Positions 42,257 to 51,210 of a stretch of DNA of 64,000 nucleotides are shown here, one piece after another. The position numbers and the translations under genes were made by a program. Below the pieces are notes generated by a model, which was given only the letters and a program-made list of their open reading frames with translations, was not told where the DNA came from and made no database searches. The stretch is taken from the NCBI RefSeq assembly GCF_009849585.1, contig NZ_VCRN01000017.1, forward strand, positions 35,668-99,667, read 5' to 3'. The first letter of the stretch is position 1; each line of letters opens with the position of its first letter. The stretch comes from Bacillus sp. ZZV12-4809. Its GTDB lineage: Bacteria; Bacillota; Bacilli; Bacillales; Cytobacillaceae.

Positions 42257-43254
42257 CCTGTTATGCTGACGAAATCATTGCGAGTAGGGAACACAAGAGT
42301 CATAATAGTGCCTTTGCCTAAAACAGACTCCGCGAGGATTTGTATTTTCAGCTGTTCTGCGGCTTTCTTGGCTAAATAAAGTCCCATCCCTGTTGCTGCG
42401 TTTTCATGATGATTGGCGGTAGATGTGAACCCTTTTTCAAAAATCCGCGGCAAATCCCTTTGATCGATGCCTCTGCCAGTATCCTGTATCTTCAGGGTTA
42501 TTCTGCCGTCTTGATGAAAACTCGAAATAAGAATGTCTGATTCCGCACTATACTTCACTGCATTGGTTAATAGCTGGCGAATGATAAAGCTGAGCCATTT
42601 TCCGTCACTCAAAGCTTCTGTTTCTTCCAGCTCCATGTCAAAGCCAATACCTTTTTGCATGCACCAGGACTGCAGGGATTTAATTTCACTGAATAGGATA
42701 TCCTCAAGCTGAACTATTTCAATATACACGTCATTTTCCATAGACGGAATCCGCTTTTGATGCAGCTGCTGATCCAGAAGAAGGTGAATGCGCAGCCATT
42801 CATATGTCATCGCTGATTTAAGGTTCTGATCCTCAATCCGGTCAATCATAAGGTGCATGGCAGTCAATGGTGTTTTAACTTCATGAATCCAGGAGAGCAA
42901 TTCATCTTTCTCCTGCTCAAGCAGGGTCCAATTGCGATTGTACTCCTGTTTAAACCGCTCGGTTTGGCTAACAAGACCTGACTCTATTATTTTTTCGAAA
43001 GGACTGCGCGCCTCCGGTATGCTTGAAAGGTCTAAATTATCTTCCCGTTCGGCTGTTTCTCTGTAAAATCGTATTTCTTTTTGATAACGGAGAAAGAGGA
43101 AGCCGGTAAAAATGATAGCGGATAAAAAGGTGTAATAAAGGAAGGGCCAAAGAGATATCGCAGAATCGATATAAACAACAAAAGCAGCAAGCACCTGAAG
43201 GAAACCAAACATCAGGATCCAGCTTAACCGCTCCCTGATAAAGATCCTAAACAT
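42250..43254 (-). CDS. bceS: Intramembrane-sensing histidine kinase, BceS
   Basis: A 334-residue kinase, the same size as B. subtilis BceS. Two N-terminal helices (residues 10-60) are joined by a very short loop, so sensing is via the BceAB transporter rather than an extracellular domain. The H-box is LLSWIHEVKTPLTAMHLMIDR, and the ATPase domain has RQLLTNAVKYSAES, DTGRGIDQRDLPRIFEKGF and ATGMGLYLAKKAA. The start at 43254 overlaps the regulator stop by eight bases and gives the family length; an upstream frame to 43332 is rejected. Confidence 0.93.
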   Translation of the reverse strand: MFRIFIRERLSWILMFGFLQVLAAFVVYIDSAISLWPFLYYTFLSAIIFTGFLFLRYQKEIRFYRETAEREDNLDLSSIPEARSPFEKIIESGLVSQTERFKQEYNRNWTLLEQEKDELLSWIHEVKTPLTAMHLMIDRIEDQNLKSAMTYEWLRIHLLLDQQLHQKRIPSMENDVYIEIVQLEDILFSEIKSLQSWCMQKGIGFDMELEETEALSDGKWLSFIIRQLLTNAVKYSAESDILISSFHQDGRITLKIQDTGRGIDQRDLPRIFEKGFTSTANHHENAATGMGLYLAKKAAEQLKIQILAESVLGKGTIMTLVFPTRNDFVSITGM

Positions 43255-43942
43255 GCCGGGCTTCCTCTTCAATTGCCATATACCCTTGTCCGACCTTGGT
43301 TTCGATTCTGGCGCCGAGTCCGATTTCCCCAAGCTTTTTCCTAAGCCGGTTCACATTGACGGTCAGCGTGTTATCACTGATGAATCGCTTGTCATCCCAA
43401 AGGCTGCTAATAATTTCATCCCTGCTGACAATTTGATTTTTCTTTTCGATCAATAACTTTAATATGTAAATTTCATTTTTTGTTAATTCTATGCTGCCAC
43501 TCTTATTTGTAACGGTATTTTTTTCAAAATCGACTGCCGCATCGCACCAGGTTTTAAGATTATTCTGAACAGTACTGTAGTTATAGACACGTCTGAGGAT
43601 TGCCTGTACTTTGGCAATCAGAACCTCAAAGTGAAAGGGCTTTTGGACAAAATCGTCAGCGCCAAGCTGCATGGACATGACCATGTCAGTAGGGTGATCA
43701 CGGGATGACAGGAAAATAATCGGCACATTCGAATGTGAGCGGATCATCCGGCACCAGTGAAACCCGTCAAACTTCGGAAGCTGGATATCAATAATAACCA
43801 AATCAGGCTGAATGCCGGCAAACTCCTTCATAACCTCACTGAAGTCCTGAATTCCATGGACTTCGTAAGACCATTGGGAAAGACGGTCTTTAATTTCAGT
43901 GAAAAGGGATGCATCATCCTCAATTAAAAGCACTTTAAACAA
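43247..43942 (-). CDS. bceR: OmpR-type response regulator, BceR
   Basis: A 231-residue regulator. The receiver domain begins FKVLLIEDDASLF and has the phosphorylated Asp in VIIDIQLPKFDGFHW. The C-terminal winged helix contains LTKNEIYILKLLIEKKNQIVSR and DNTLTVNVNRLRKKL. The start is taken as TTG at 43942, which gives exactly the BceR length and N-terminus (xFKxLLIEDD); longer frames up to 43996 lack a better site. Near-collinear similarity to B. subtilis BceR over the whole length makes the assignment firm. Confidence 0.93.
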   Translation of the reverse strand: MFKVLLIEDDASLFTEIKDRLSQWSYEVHGIQDFSEVMKEFAGIQPDLVIIDIQLPKFDGFHWCRMIRSHSNVPIIFLSSRDHPTDMVMSMQLGADDFVQKPFHFEVLIAKVQAILRRVYNYSTVQNNLKTWCDAAVDFEKNTVTNKSGSIELTKNEIYILKLLIEKKNQIVSRDEIISSLWDDKRFISDNTLTVNVNRLRKKLGEIGLGARIETKVGQGYMAIEEEARHV

Positions 43943-44102
43943 TTTGCTCACCACACTTTTGCATATTCCTTCCATTATTCTATAGGAAAAATTCAAGGTG
44001 CGCCAGAATTACTAGGCGTCCTATCAGCAAAGAGGAGGACAAAGCTAAATTAAACACTCGCTACAGTATAAATATGGCGAGTTTAGAAAGCCGGACAAAA
44101 CG

Positions 44103-44133
44103 AAAAATCTCCTATGAAGGATAAGGAGATTTT
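44103..44133 (-). terminator. Terminator of the HTH-TPR regulator gene
   Basis: AAAATCTCCT (44104-44113) pairs with AGGAGATTTT (44124-44133); on the minus strand the stem ends in TTTTT. It lies about 10 bases after the stop. Confidence 0.88.
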
Positions 44134-44140
44134 CTGCGGT

Positions 44141-45385
44141 TTAATGGATGAGCGGCTCGAAGTGCTTGGCTGCAAGCCTGCTTGCTTTTTCATGCTGAGA
44201 GGACTTCCTGAAATAATGGAATAATTCTGTTTCATAGAGGTTGATTAATGTGCTATTCCCCAATTCATGAAGGTGGGGAAGGAATGTGTCTTCTAAAAAT
44301 AGATAATAATCATTTATGTCTTTATCTTCTAAAAGGATATCAAGCATATAGTAAACATATTGATAGGTTTTATTTTCAAATTGTTCAGCTAGCCTGCGTC
44401 CTTCATCCAGCAAGATTCTGAGGTTTTGTTTCTTATAATGATCCAAATTAAGACAGCTATGAACATAGCCTCTTATAGCGCTTAATTTTAAAGGCGGGTT
44501 TGGGTTAATCTCGCATTGGTCCAATAGTCTTTTGTAGACTTCACTTGCTTCTGAATAAAAGCCTTTTGCAAAGTATTCTACGGCAAGATTATGCCAAAGA
44601 TTCATTTCCCTGGCTTCTTCTTTATGAGAACGGCAGGATTTGATTAATGTATGATACTGCTTAACGGTTTCTTCAAATTGGCAAAGGTCGTTTGTGCCCA
44701 TTTGTATCAGTAAAACGGTTTCTGTATCAAGAATTCTTTTAAAATTATTGGTTTCCCGAAAATGGGATAAAGCAAGAGTACCATAGTAATAGGCTTTTAC
44801 TTTATCATTCATCAAATGGGAAGAGGTTGCGAGGTGAAAATAAAATTCATGGTTATTATAATCTTTAGGATTTATATTCTTTAAATGGAGGATGGCTTCT
44901 TTGCAATTCTGTATGTGTAGAAAATACATGCCCCATGTATGTTCGAGCAGATTCTGTTCAAAACGATCAAGAGTGTTCCAAGCTTTTTGGCAGCTGTCTA
45001 AAAGCGATTTGCCTTTTTCGTGCTCTCCTTGCATCAGGTGGTAGCGAGCCAAAAGGATTGAATGAAAATATTTTGTTTCCGAAAAATGCAGGTAAGGATT
45101 TTGGGCTAATTCCTCGTTAATCAATTCTATATCTTCTTTTTGCTGTTTAACCATGGCATCAAGCCACTCATGAAGTTTATCCTCCAGCATATCAAACTTT
45201 TCAAGCTCTTTTATAAGATCAATGTTCAGCCGTTTACAGATCAGATCTGTGATTTCAGAGGAATATTGTGTAAGCCCCCGCTCAATTTTACTGAGATGAG
45301 TCACAGAACATATTGCTTCGCCCAGCTGTGTTTGCGTCAATCCAGCCCGTTCCCGGTAATATTTAATAATTAAGCCTTCCTTCAA
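44141..45385 (-). CDS. HTH (XRE) regulator with TPR repeats, PlcR/NprR-like architecture
   Basis: A 414-residue protein. Residues 5-62 form an XRE-type helix-turn-helix (IIKYYRERAGLTQTQLGEAI, HLSKIERG). The remaining ~340 residues are helical TPR-like repeats (for example YFHLATSSHLMNDKVKAYYYG, NLAVEYFAKGFYSEASEVYK). This is the layout of RNPP-family quorum-sensing regulators, which bind short peptides with the TPR domain. It is divergent from a large secreted subtilase, just as NprR and PlcR control proteases. I found no obvious cognate propeptide gene directly downstream. Whether it binds a peptide is unknown. Confidence 0.8.
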   Translation of the reverse strand: MKEGLIIKYYRERAGLTQTQLGEAICSVTHLSKIERGLTQYSSEITDLICKRLNIDLIKELEKFDMLEDKLHEWLDAMVKQQKEDIELINEELAQNPYLHFSETKYFHSILLARYHLMQGEHEKGKSLLDSCQKAWNTLDRFEQNLLEHTWGMYFLHIQNCKEAILHLKNINPKDYNNHEFYFHLATSSHLMNDKVKAYYYGTLALSHFRETNNFKRILDTETVLLIQMGTNDLCQFEETVKQYHTLIKSCRSHKEEAREMNLWHNLAVEYFAKGFYSEASEVYKRLLDQCEINPNPPLKLSAIRGYVHSCLNLDHYKKQNLRILLDEGRRLAEQFENKTYQYVYYMLDILLEDKDINDYYLFLEDTFLPHLHELGNSTLINLYETELFHYFRKSSQHEKASRLAAKHFEPLIH

Positions 45386-45463
45386 AACAGCATCCCCCCT
45401 GTGTTTCTGAATATTATCGTAGCATACCTTATCAGCCGGTAATAGACAGGGAGGGAATGTCAG

Positions 45464-45643
45464 ATGTCTGTTTTTTCCAGATGGTATCGGGATATTATTC
45501 CTAATAGGTTTTTAAAGATTTCAATTTGGGGGAATTCTAAAAAGTCTTTTTTCCCAGAAAGCGAAAAAACTAATAGAAAACAGAGAAGGAAATGTGCCTT
45601 TTATATTATGTACATGGGAAGAAATCCTGCAATATGGTTATAA
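45464..45643 (+). CDS. Possible small protein (59 residues)
   Basis: An ATG at 45464 follows GGGAGGGA by about nine bases and opens a 59-codon frame rich in basic and aromatic residues (start MSVFSRWYRDII). It lies in the divergent region between the HTH-TPR regulator and the subtilase. It has no signal peptide and no recognised homologue, and the frame may be fortuitous. The rest of 45386-45771 is A/T-rich; TTCCCCCAATTTAC and neighbouring bases probably belong to the subtilase promoter, which I could not fix. Confidence 0.3.
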   Translation: MSVFSRWYRDIIPNRFLKISIWGNSKKSFFPESEKTNRKQRRKCAFYIMYMGRNPAIWL

Positions 45644-45771
45644 AGTTCTAAAATTAAACAGATGCCTCACTTTACATTCCCCCAATTTACTTCTCTCAGA
45701 CCCGCCCCTACAATTAATTGTATGAAAAGTTAAAAAATATTGTTTTGTCAATACGAAAGGGCGGGAGAAAC

Positions 45772-48700
45772 ATGAAAGTGAGGAAAGGGGTACCCTATAA
45801 GGTGCTGGCTTCTGCATTAGCAGCAGCCTTATTATTTGGGGGAACCGTATCGGCAGAAGGGACTCAGGATGATCAGATTCAGGCTCCAAGCGTAGAAGAG
45901 ATTGTTAAGCAGGGGCAGAAAATATTTTTGGATCATCAATATCAGGCTGGATCCAAGGCAGTGGACAAGCTTGGGTATGGAGAATTGAAAGAAAAAGGGT
46001 TAGCGGCACCGTATAAGCCGAATGAAGTTCTGCGTGTCATTGTAGAGGTTGAACAGCCGGCAGATACAGATAAAACGAAAAATAGCAAAAAAACCAAAAT
46101 GAAGGCAAAACAGGATGAAGTTATTTCAAAGCTTTCCAGAAAGAAATCTTTCAAGAAGGTGAAGCATCGCTTTTATGAAGGGTTTAATGGTTTCAGTATG
46201 GATACCGAGTTTCGAAATTTAAAAGACATACAGGCAATTCCAGGGGTCACAAACGTGCATATCGCGAGAACATTCCAGCCATCCATGGGTGCCAGTAAGG
46301 AATTAGTGCAGGCTCAAAAAGTCTGGGAGCGGCATGGGTATGAAGGGGAAGGGCTCGTGGTTGCTGTAGTTGATTCCGGATTGGACTATACACACCAGGA
46401 TATGACCTTGACGGATGAAGGGAAAGACAAACAGAAATGGTCGGAGGAAGGAATACAGTCAAAACTCACTGAAACGGCGATAAATGACGTCTGGTATAGT
46501 GACAAGGTGCCGACTGGTTATGACTGGGCAGATGAGGATACAGATGTCATTCCCCGCGGGGAGTATGGAAGCCCGCATGGCATGCATGTCGCCGGTACTG
46601 TAGGTGCCAATGGCGATGAAGAAAATGATGGAGTTAAGGGTATTGCTCCCGGTGTTCAGCTTCTCGCTGAAAAAGTATTTTCTGATAACGGCGGGGGTGC
46701 TTATGAAGATGATATTATTGCCGGAATTGAACATGCTGTCACCATGGGGGCTGATGTCATCAACATGAGTCTGGGATCAGATGCCGGCTTTGTTGGGGAA
46801 GAAAATGATCCCATCCAGAAGTCAATCAGGGAAGCAACTGAGCAGGGTACTCTTGTAGTAGTGGCTGGAGGAAATTCCTCTTACAGTACTAAAAATAATA
46901 TTTTGGAGTCTTCTGCCAAGCCATATGCAGAGAATCCGGATATTGGGACAGTCGGGGAACCTTCTGTCAGCCCGTTTGCGCTTTCTGTTGCTTCCTATGA
47001 AAATAGTAAAATGCATAGGAATACCCTTATGGATGAAAATGGTGTCAAGCTTCCATATCAGGATCAGACCAATGTGAATTTAAAGCTTTCAAGGGTATTA
47101 ACTCCTGGTGAGAGCTATGAATTGGTGTATGTAGGGGAAGGCAAAAGAGAAGATTTTACAGGCAAAGATGTAGCAGGAAAAATTGTCATAGCAAAGCCGG
47201 AACTTAGCTATTTTACTTATTCATATGTCCAGTCTGAAGCCGGTAAAAATGGAGCCAAGGCAGTTATCCTTGTTCCGCCGCCTGATAAAGAGGACTATTC
47301 TTTCTTGTATTTTAGTCCTTACTTAACACCGGCAGCAACAACCGGCAAAGAGGAAGGGGAAGCCATAATTTCCAGGCTTGCAGAGGGACAAACAGTGAAA
47401 ATGCAGATGGGCAAAGGTCTTTGGGTGGAAAATGCTGAAAAGGATAATATGTCAGACTTTTCATCGTTTGGAACACCTCACACGCTGGACTTTAAACCTG
47501 AGCTGTCCGCTCCTGGCGGCGGAATTTATTCGACTGTTCCCGGCAATGAATATGAAATCATGAGCGGAACATCCATGGCATCGCCGCATGCTGCAGGCGG
47601 ATCAGCTCTGCTGCTTCAGGCACTATATGAAAAGGGATTAACACAATCAAAAGAAACAGCGCTAAAAGCAAAGATTGCTTTTATGAATACTTCAAAAGTC
47701 GTTCAGGATCCGCGTACAAATAACCAGGTTCCATACTCACCGCGCGTGCAGGGATCCGGCTTGATGCAAATTCAAAATGCAATCAAAACACCTGTCCTTG
47801 TGACAAATAAGAACGCATCTTTGGAACAGGCAGGAGCGGTTGCCCTTAAAGAGATTAAGGAGAAAGCACACTTCAAACTGAATGTTGAAGCATTGCGTGC
47901 TGCAGATGTTAAAGATTTGGAATATACCGTGTACGTAGATGTATTGACAGACGAAAGCGAAATGAAAGAATTTGACCTGGACAATGACGGCAAATTAGAT
48001 TCCAAAGAATATTTAACAATGACAAGCAAGAGAATATCCGGGGCTGCTGCCGTTGTTAACGGTGAAAAAGTAACGGAATCCAAAGGGAAAAAGCTGAAAA
48101 TTAAGCCGGGACAAAATAAGAGTCTGGATGTACAGATCCAATTGCCGAAAAATATAAAGAAGGGCACCTTTGTTGAAGGCTTTGTCCGCCTTGTGCCATC
48201 CGGTAAAAATAGCGATGCTGCGGTTCCGCTGACTGTGCCATATATGGGCTATTATGGAGACTGGGACAAGCCGCAAAACCTGGACCCGGCTGCCTGGGAA
48301 AAGGATGCATTCCTTGGGTACACCGTTCTTTGGAACGATGAAGGGGCAAGATTCCCAATGGGATATGACCCGTATACCGGAACCTTTAATATGGACCGTA
48401 TTGTCATATCTCCTAATGCCATTTTACCGGGTGTTTTCCCATCTTTTACAACTCTCCGCAATTTAGAAAAGACAGAGATGTACATTGAGAATGATAAAGG
48501 GGAAATGATCAATTATTTAGGCGACTTCAGTGAATTTACCGGCAAGCCATGGAAGTTCCGCAAAAACATAATGGCATTAGGGGATTATTTGATTAACGGA
48601 TATTTATGGGATGTCAGGAATCAAGATGGGCAATTCGTTAAGGACGGAACCTATCAGTATGTAATCAAAACAACATTAGATTACAAGGATGCCAAACCGC

Positions 48701-49284
48701 AGGAAGTAAGGCTTCCGGTTCACGTAGATTCAGTTGCACCAACTGTCTCTGATATTAAGGTACAGCCAAAAGGCGGCCAATATGAGATTTCCTTCAAGTC
48801 TGAAGACAACCAAGGCGGAAGCGGCTATAATGGGGCCATTATCTGGTATAACGGCAAATATATGCCGCTCGAGCCAGGAAAAACGTCAGCCCTTGTAAAG
48901 GAAGAACCGCTGAGTGTTGTTGTACTGGGTATCGACCATGCCTTAAACCACAGCTATTCTGTATGGGGGGATCCTTCCTATATTCATGAAAGCATGCTGG
49001 TGAGCTACTTCAGTGTTTATCCTAATAAAAATGTGAATGCAAACACACCTGCCGGGATCAATGCATTTGCAAACAACCGCTTAAACTGGAAGGTGTACGT
49101 TAAAGATGAAGCAGGAAACATTGTTGACACCTTTAATGTAGAAAATGAACTTGAAATTCACTTAAAGTGGACTCCTGATGCTGATCTTCCGGATGGGACT
49201 TACACGATTAGTGCGGATGTATCAAATAAACAGGGCTTTAAAGTAAGCACTAGCCCTCAGACTGTTACAGTTGTTCAGAAATAA
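45772..49284 (+). CDS. Large secreted S8 subtilisin-like peptidase with PA domain
   Basis: A 1170-residue exported protease. The signal peptide ends near SAEG at about residue 30, and a propeptide follows. The catalytic triad is Asp201 (VVAVVDSGLDYTHQDM), His269 (GSPHGMHVAGTVGANG) and Ser601 (MSGTSMASPHAAGGSALL). A PA domain is inserted between His and Ser (about residues 430-560). Downstream lie an Fn3-like region and an EF-hand-like loop FDLDNDGKLDSKEYL near residue 735, then further beta-rich repeats. The layout is that of lactocepin/C5a-peptidase-like enzymes, but there is no LPxTG sorting signal, so it is probably released. GGGCGGGAG lies before the ATG at 45772. It is divergent from the TPR regulator, its likely controller. 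Confidence 0.9.
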   Translation: MKVRKGVPYKVLASALAAALLFGGTVSAEGTQDDQIQAPSVEEIVKQGQKIFLDHQYQAGSKAVDKLGYGELKEKGLAAPYKPNEVLRVIVEVEQPADTDKTKNSKKTKMKAKQDEVISKLSRKKSFKKVKHRFYEGFNGFSMDTEFRNLKDIQAIPGVTNVHIARTFQPSMGASKELVQAQKVWERHGYEGEGLVVAVVDSGLDYTHQDMTLTDEGKDKQKWSEEGIQSKLTETAINDVWYSDKVPTGYDWADEDTDVIPRGEYGSPHGMHVAGTVGANGDEENDGVKGIAPGVQLLAEKVFSDNGGGAYEDDIIAGIEHAVTMGADVINMSLGSDAGFVGEENDPIQKSIREATEQGTLVVVAGGNSSYSTKNNILESSAKPYAENPDIGTVGEPSVSPFALSVASYENSKMHRNTLMDENGVKLPYQDQTNVNLKLSRVLTPGESYELVYVGEGKREDFTGKDVAGKIVIAKPELSYFTYSYVQSEAGKNGAKAVILVPPPDKEDYSFLYFSPYLTPAATTGKEEGEAIISRLAEGQTVKMQMGKGLWVENAEKDNMSDFSSFGTPHTLDFKPELSAPGGGIYSTVPGNEYEIMSGTSMASPHAAGGSALLLQALYEKGLTQSKETALKAKIAFMNTSKVVQDPRTNNQVPYSPRVQGSGLMQIQNAIKTPVLVTNKNASLEQAGAVALKEIKEKAHFKLNVEALRAADVKDLEYTVYVDVLTDESEMKEFDLDNDGKLDSKEYLTMTSKRISGAAAVVNGEKVTESKGKKLKIKPGQNKSLDVQIQLPKNIKKGTFVEGFVRLVPSGKNSDAAVPLTVPYMGYYGDWDKPQNLDPAAWEKDAFLGYTVLWNDEGARFPMGYDPYTGTFNMDRIVISPNAILPGVFPSFTTLRNLEKTEMYIENDKGEMINYLGDFSEFTGKPWKFRKNIMALGDYLINGYLWDVRNQDGQFVKDGTYQYVIKTTLDYKDAKPQEVRLPVHVDSVAPTVSDIKVQPKGGQYEISFKSEDNQGGSGYNGAIIWYNGKYMPLEPGKTSALVKEEPLSVVVLGIDHALNHSYSVWGDPSYIHESMLVSYFSVYPNKNVNANTPAGINAFANNRLNWKVYVKDEAGNIVDTFNVENELEIHLKWTPDADLPDGTYTISADVSNKQGFKVSTSPQTVTVVQK

Positions 49285-49356
49285 ATGAATAAAAGCCATG
49301 GACAGCGGGTTAAAGGGTTTCGTTTTCGGGTGCTTTATTGATAAATGGGAAAAAGA

Positions 49357-49391
49357 ATGACGTGTGAAATTGGCACACGTCATTTTCCTTA
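49357..49391 (+). terminator. Terminator after the subtilase gene
   Basis: ATGACGTGTG (49357-49366) pairs perfectly with CACACGTCAT (49374-49383), followed by TTTTCCTT. Confidence 0.85.
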
Positions 49392-50044
49392 TTTATTAAG
49401 GTTTTTAGCCTCTTTCATCATTTTTGAAATAGCAATTGACATTATATTTTATATGGACAATAAGTATTGTACCCTTAAAATGCAGTGCCAAAATAGCTGT
49501 CGGTTTCAATGCCGCTTTGGCTGCCGGCAATATCCTTATCCCAGTGTCCATTCATCACCATGTGTACAAATATATCCTTTTTAGTGGTGACTATCCTCCA
49601 ACTGTAATCCATTTACAAGCAGGTAAATAGCTATGAAAATCTAACAAATCAGGAGTAATCGGGTGTGTACGCTTCTGTAGAGAGAGGTTAGTTGAAAAAA
49701 CATGTGTTAAAATATGGTAAAGAGAAATAAGTATTGATTAGGTTAGTAAAAGGGGATGTTTTTGAAATAGTTACACCTAAGGTATAGGATTATTTCAGTA
49801 TGTTCATAAGGATGAAACAATGGGTCAATTAATCCGTATCATTCCCAGCCTAAATGAAAAAGGGTATATCTAATGTCGGAGTCAACAAAGGGAGTTAAGT
49901 TACTCCCCGTGCAAACTAATTTGAATGATAGGTCAATTTTTTATAATCTACTGAGATCAATAACCTTTCAATAATATGGCATACTTCTTTAATTAGAATA
50001 TATAAAACTGAGTCCAAAAGACCATACCAAGCCTTATACCTGAA
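49392..50044. other. Gene-poor stretch, possible gene remnant
   Basis: No complete gene is supported. A 64-codon plus-strand frame at 49436-49630 encodes VGFNAALAAGNILIPVS with a hydrophobic look. It has no ribosome binding site and a TTG start, so it may be the relic of a membrane protein. The remainder is A/T-rich and shows no repeats or strong hairpins. Confidence 0.35.
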
Positions 50045-51208
50045 TCACTTTTTGGATTTACTATTTTCATGCAATTTATACCTTCCAGAGTAAACAATGT
50101 TCACATCAACATCTACGTTGCGAAGAGAATCTTGGTTTAAAACGAGTTGGTTCTTTCCTGTGGCAATGTGCTTCCATTGATGTGGATGTTGGCGATATAA
50201 TGTTTCACCCAAGTTGTAAATATCTATCCCCTTATTAAACGCGGTTTGATACGTATTACGGATTTGCTCTTCTATTGTTTTTTGAGCAATTTGTTTGAGC
50301 TTATGTTCTGTAAGGTCAGTGTGTAATTCATTGATTCCGGCTTTCACACTCACAGATATATCGAAAAACACTTTGTCCAATTTAACAATGGGGGTCACTT
50401 CAAACTTGGGTTTTTCGGCGACAAGAATAGCAGCAAGCTTTTCTTCGGCAAAAAGATTAAGAGGAACTCGGATGGTGTGAGTACTTAGCCAAGGCAATCC
50501 AGACAAATCCTCGAGATCCATTCGACCATAATAATTGTCCTGATCATATATATGTATACCTGAATATTTAAGCAACTCTTTGGGTTTATTACTTTCCTGC
50601 CACTGACCTCTGCGAATCGATAATTCAGGTATATAACTAGTCCTGGGCTTTTCGTTTGAGTCTAATACAAATTGTTTCAGGCGGATCGGAGTAAGGATGG
50701 ATCGCTGTCTATAATTTTGTTCGGGATTGTGAAGAATCGATGCTTTCGGAGACAATCTAAAAAAGGGTGTAGCCAGAAGAATTTCTTCTATAGGCTCTCT
50801 TGTACTGAAAAGCCAAGATATGTACCTTATTTCACGATAACGATTGATTAATTCCAGCACTTCCCCTACTTTGTTTTCTTTTATCATTCTCTCGCTAAAC
50901 AAGATAGCAGAGACTTGTCCAAAGTTTAGGCGCTGTTGTGATGTACTATACAAATCATTTACGGCATCAGTAAATGAAGCACCCTGACCTTTGCCCACCC
51001 AAACCGGGGGCTGTTCCTCTTTTTGCTGTCCCTCCAGCTTTGCCACTGTCGTGAAATCTAGTAATTGCACAAAAACTGTATATTTGTCATTGATATAGTC
51101 AATACCAACAGCAGTTGCATAGTTCATGTTCTGTACTTCATATCTGCTCCAACATCCGGTAAGGTTGAGGAGAAGAAGAAAAACAAAAATACTTTTATAT
51201 CCCCGCAT
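50045..51208 (-). CDS. Ger(x)C family spore germination lipoprotein
   Basis: A 387-residue lipoprotein of the GerAC/GerKC type. Signal and lipobox are LLLLNLTGCW. The family motifs NMNYATAVGIDYIND, VQLLDFTTVAKLEGQ, and the C-terminal domain with EEQIRNTYQTAFNKGIDIYNLGE are visible. It is the third subunit of a germinant receptor in the spore inner membrane. It starts two bases after the gerA-type gene. Confidence 0.92.
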   Translation of the reverse strand: MRGYKSIFVFLLLLNLTGCWSRYEVQNMNYATAVGIDYINDKYTVFVQLLDFTTVAKLEGQQKEEQPPVWVGKGQGASFTDAVNDLYSTSQQRLNFGQVSAILFSERMIKENKVGEVLELINRYREIRYISWLFSTREPIEEILLATPFFRLSPKASILHNPEQNYRQRSILTPIRLKQFVLDSNEKPRTSYIPELSIRRGQWQESNKPKELLKYSGIHIYDQDNYYGRMDLEDLSGLPWLSTHTIRVPLNLFAEEKLAAILVAEKPKFEVTPIVKLDKVFFDISVSVKAGINELHTDLTEHKLKQIAQKTIEEQIRNTYQTAFNKGIDIYNLGETLYRQHPHQWKHIATGKNQLVLNQDSLRNVDVDVNIVYSGRYKLHENSKSKK

Positions 51209-51210
51209 TT

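Noticed and set aside
49436..49630. Possible small membrane protein
   Set aside because: TTG start without a ribosome binding site and no family recognised; kept only as a possible gene remnant.
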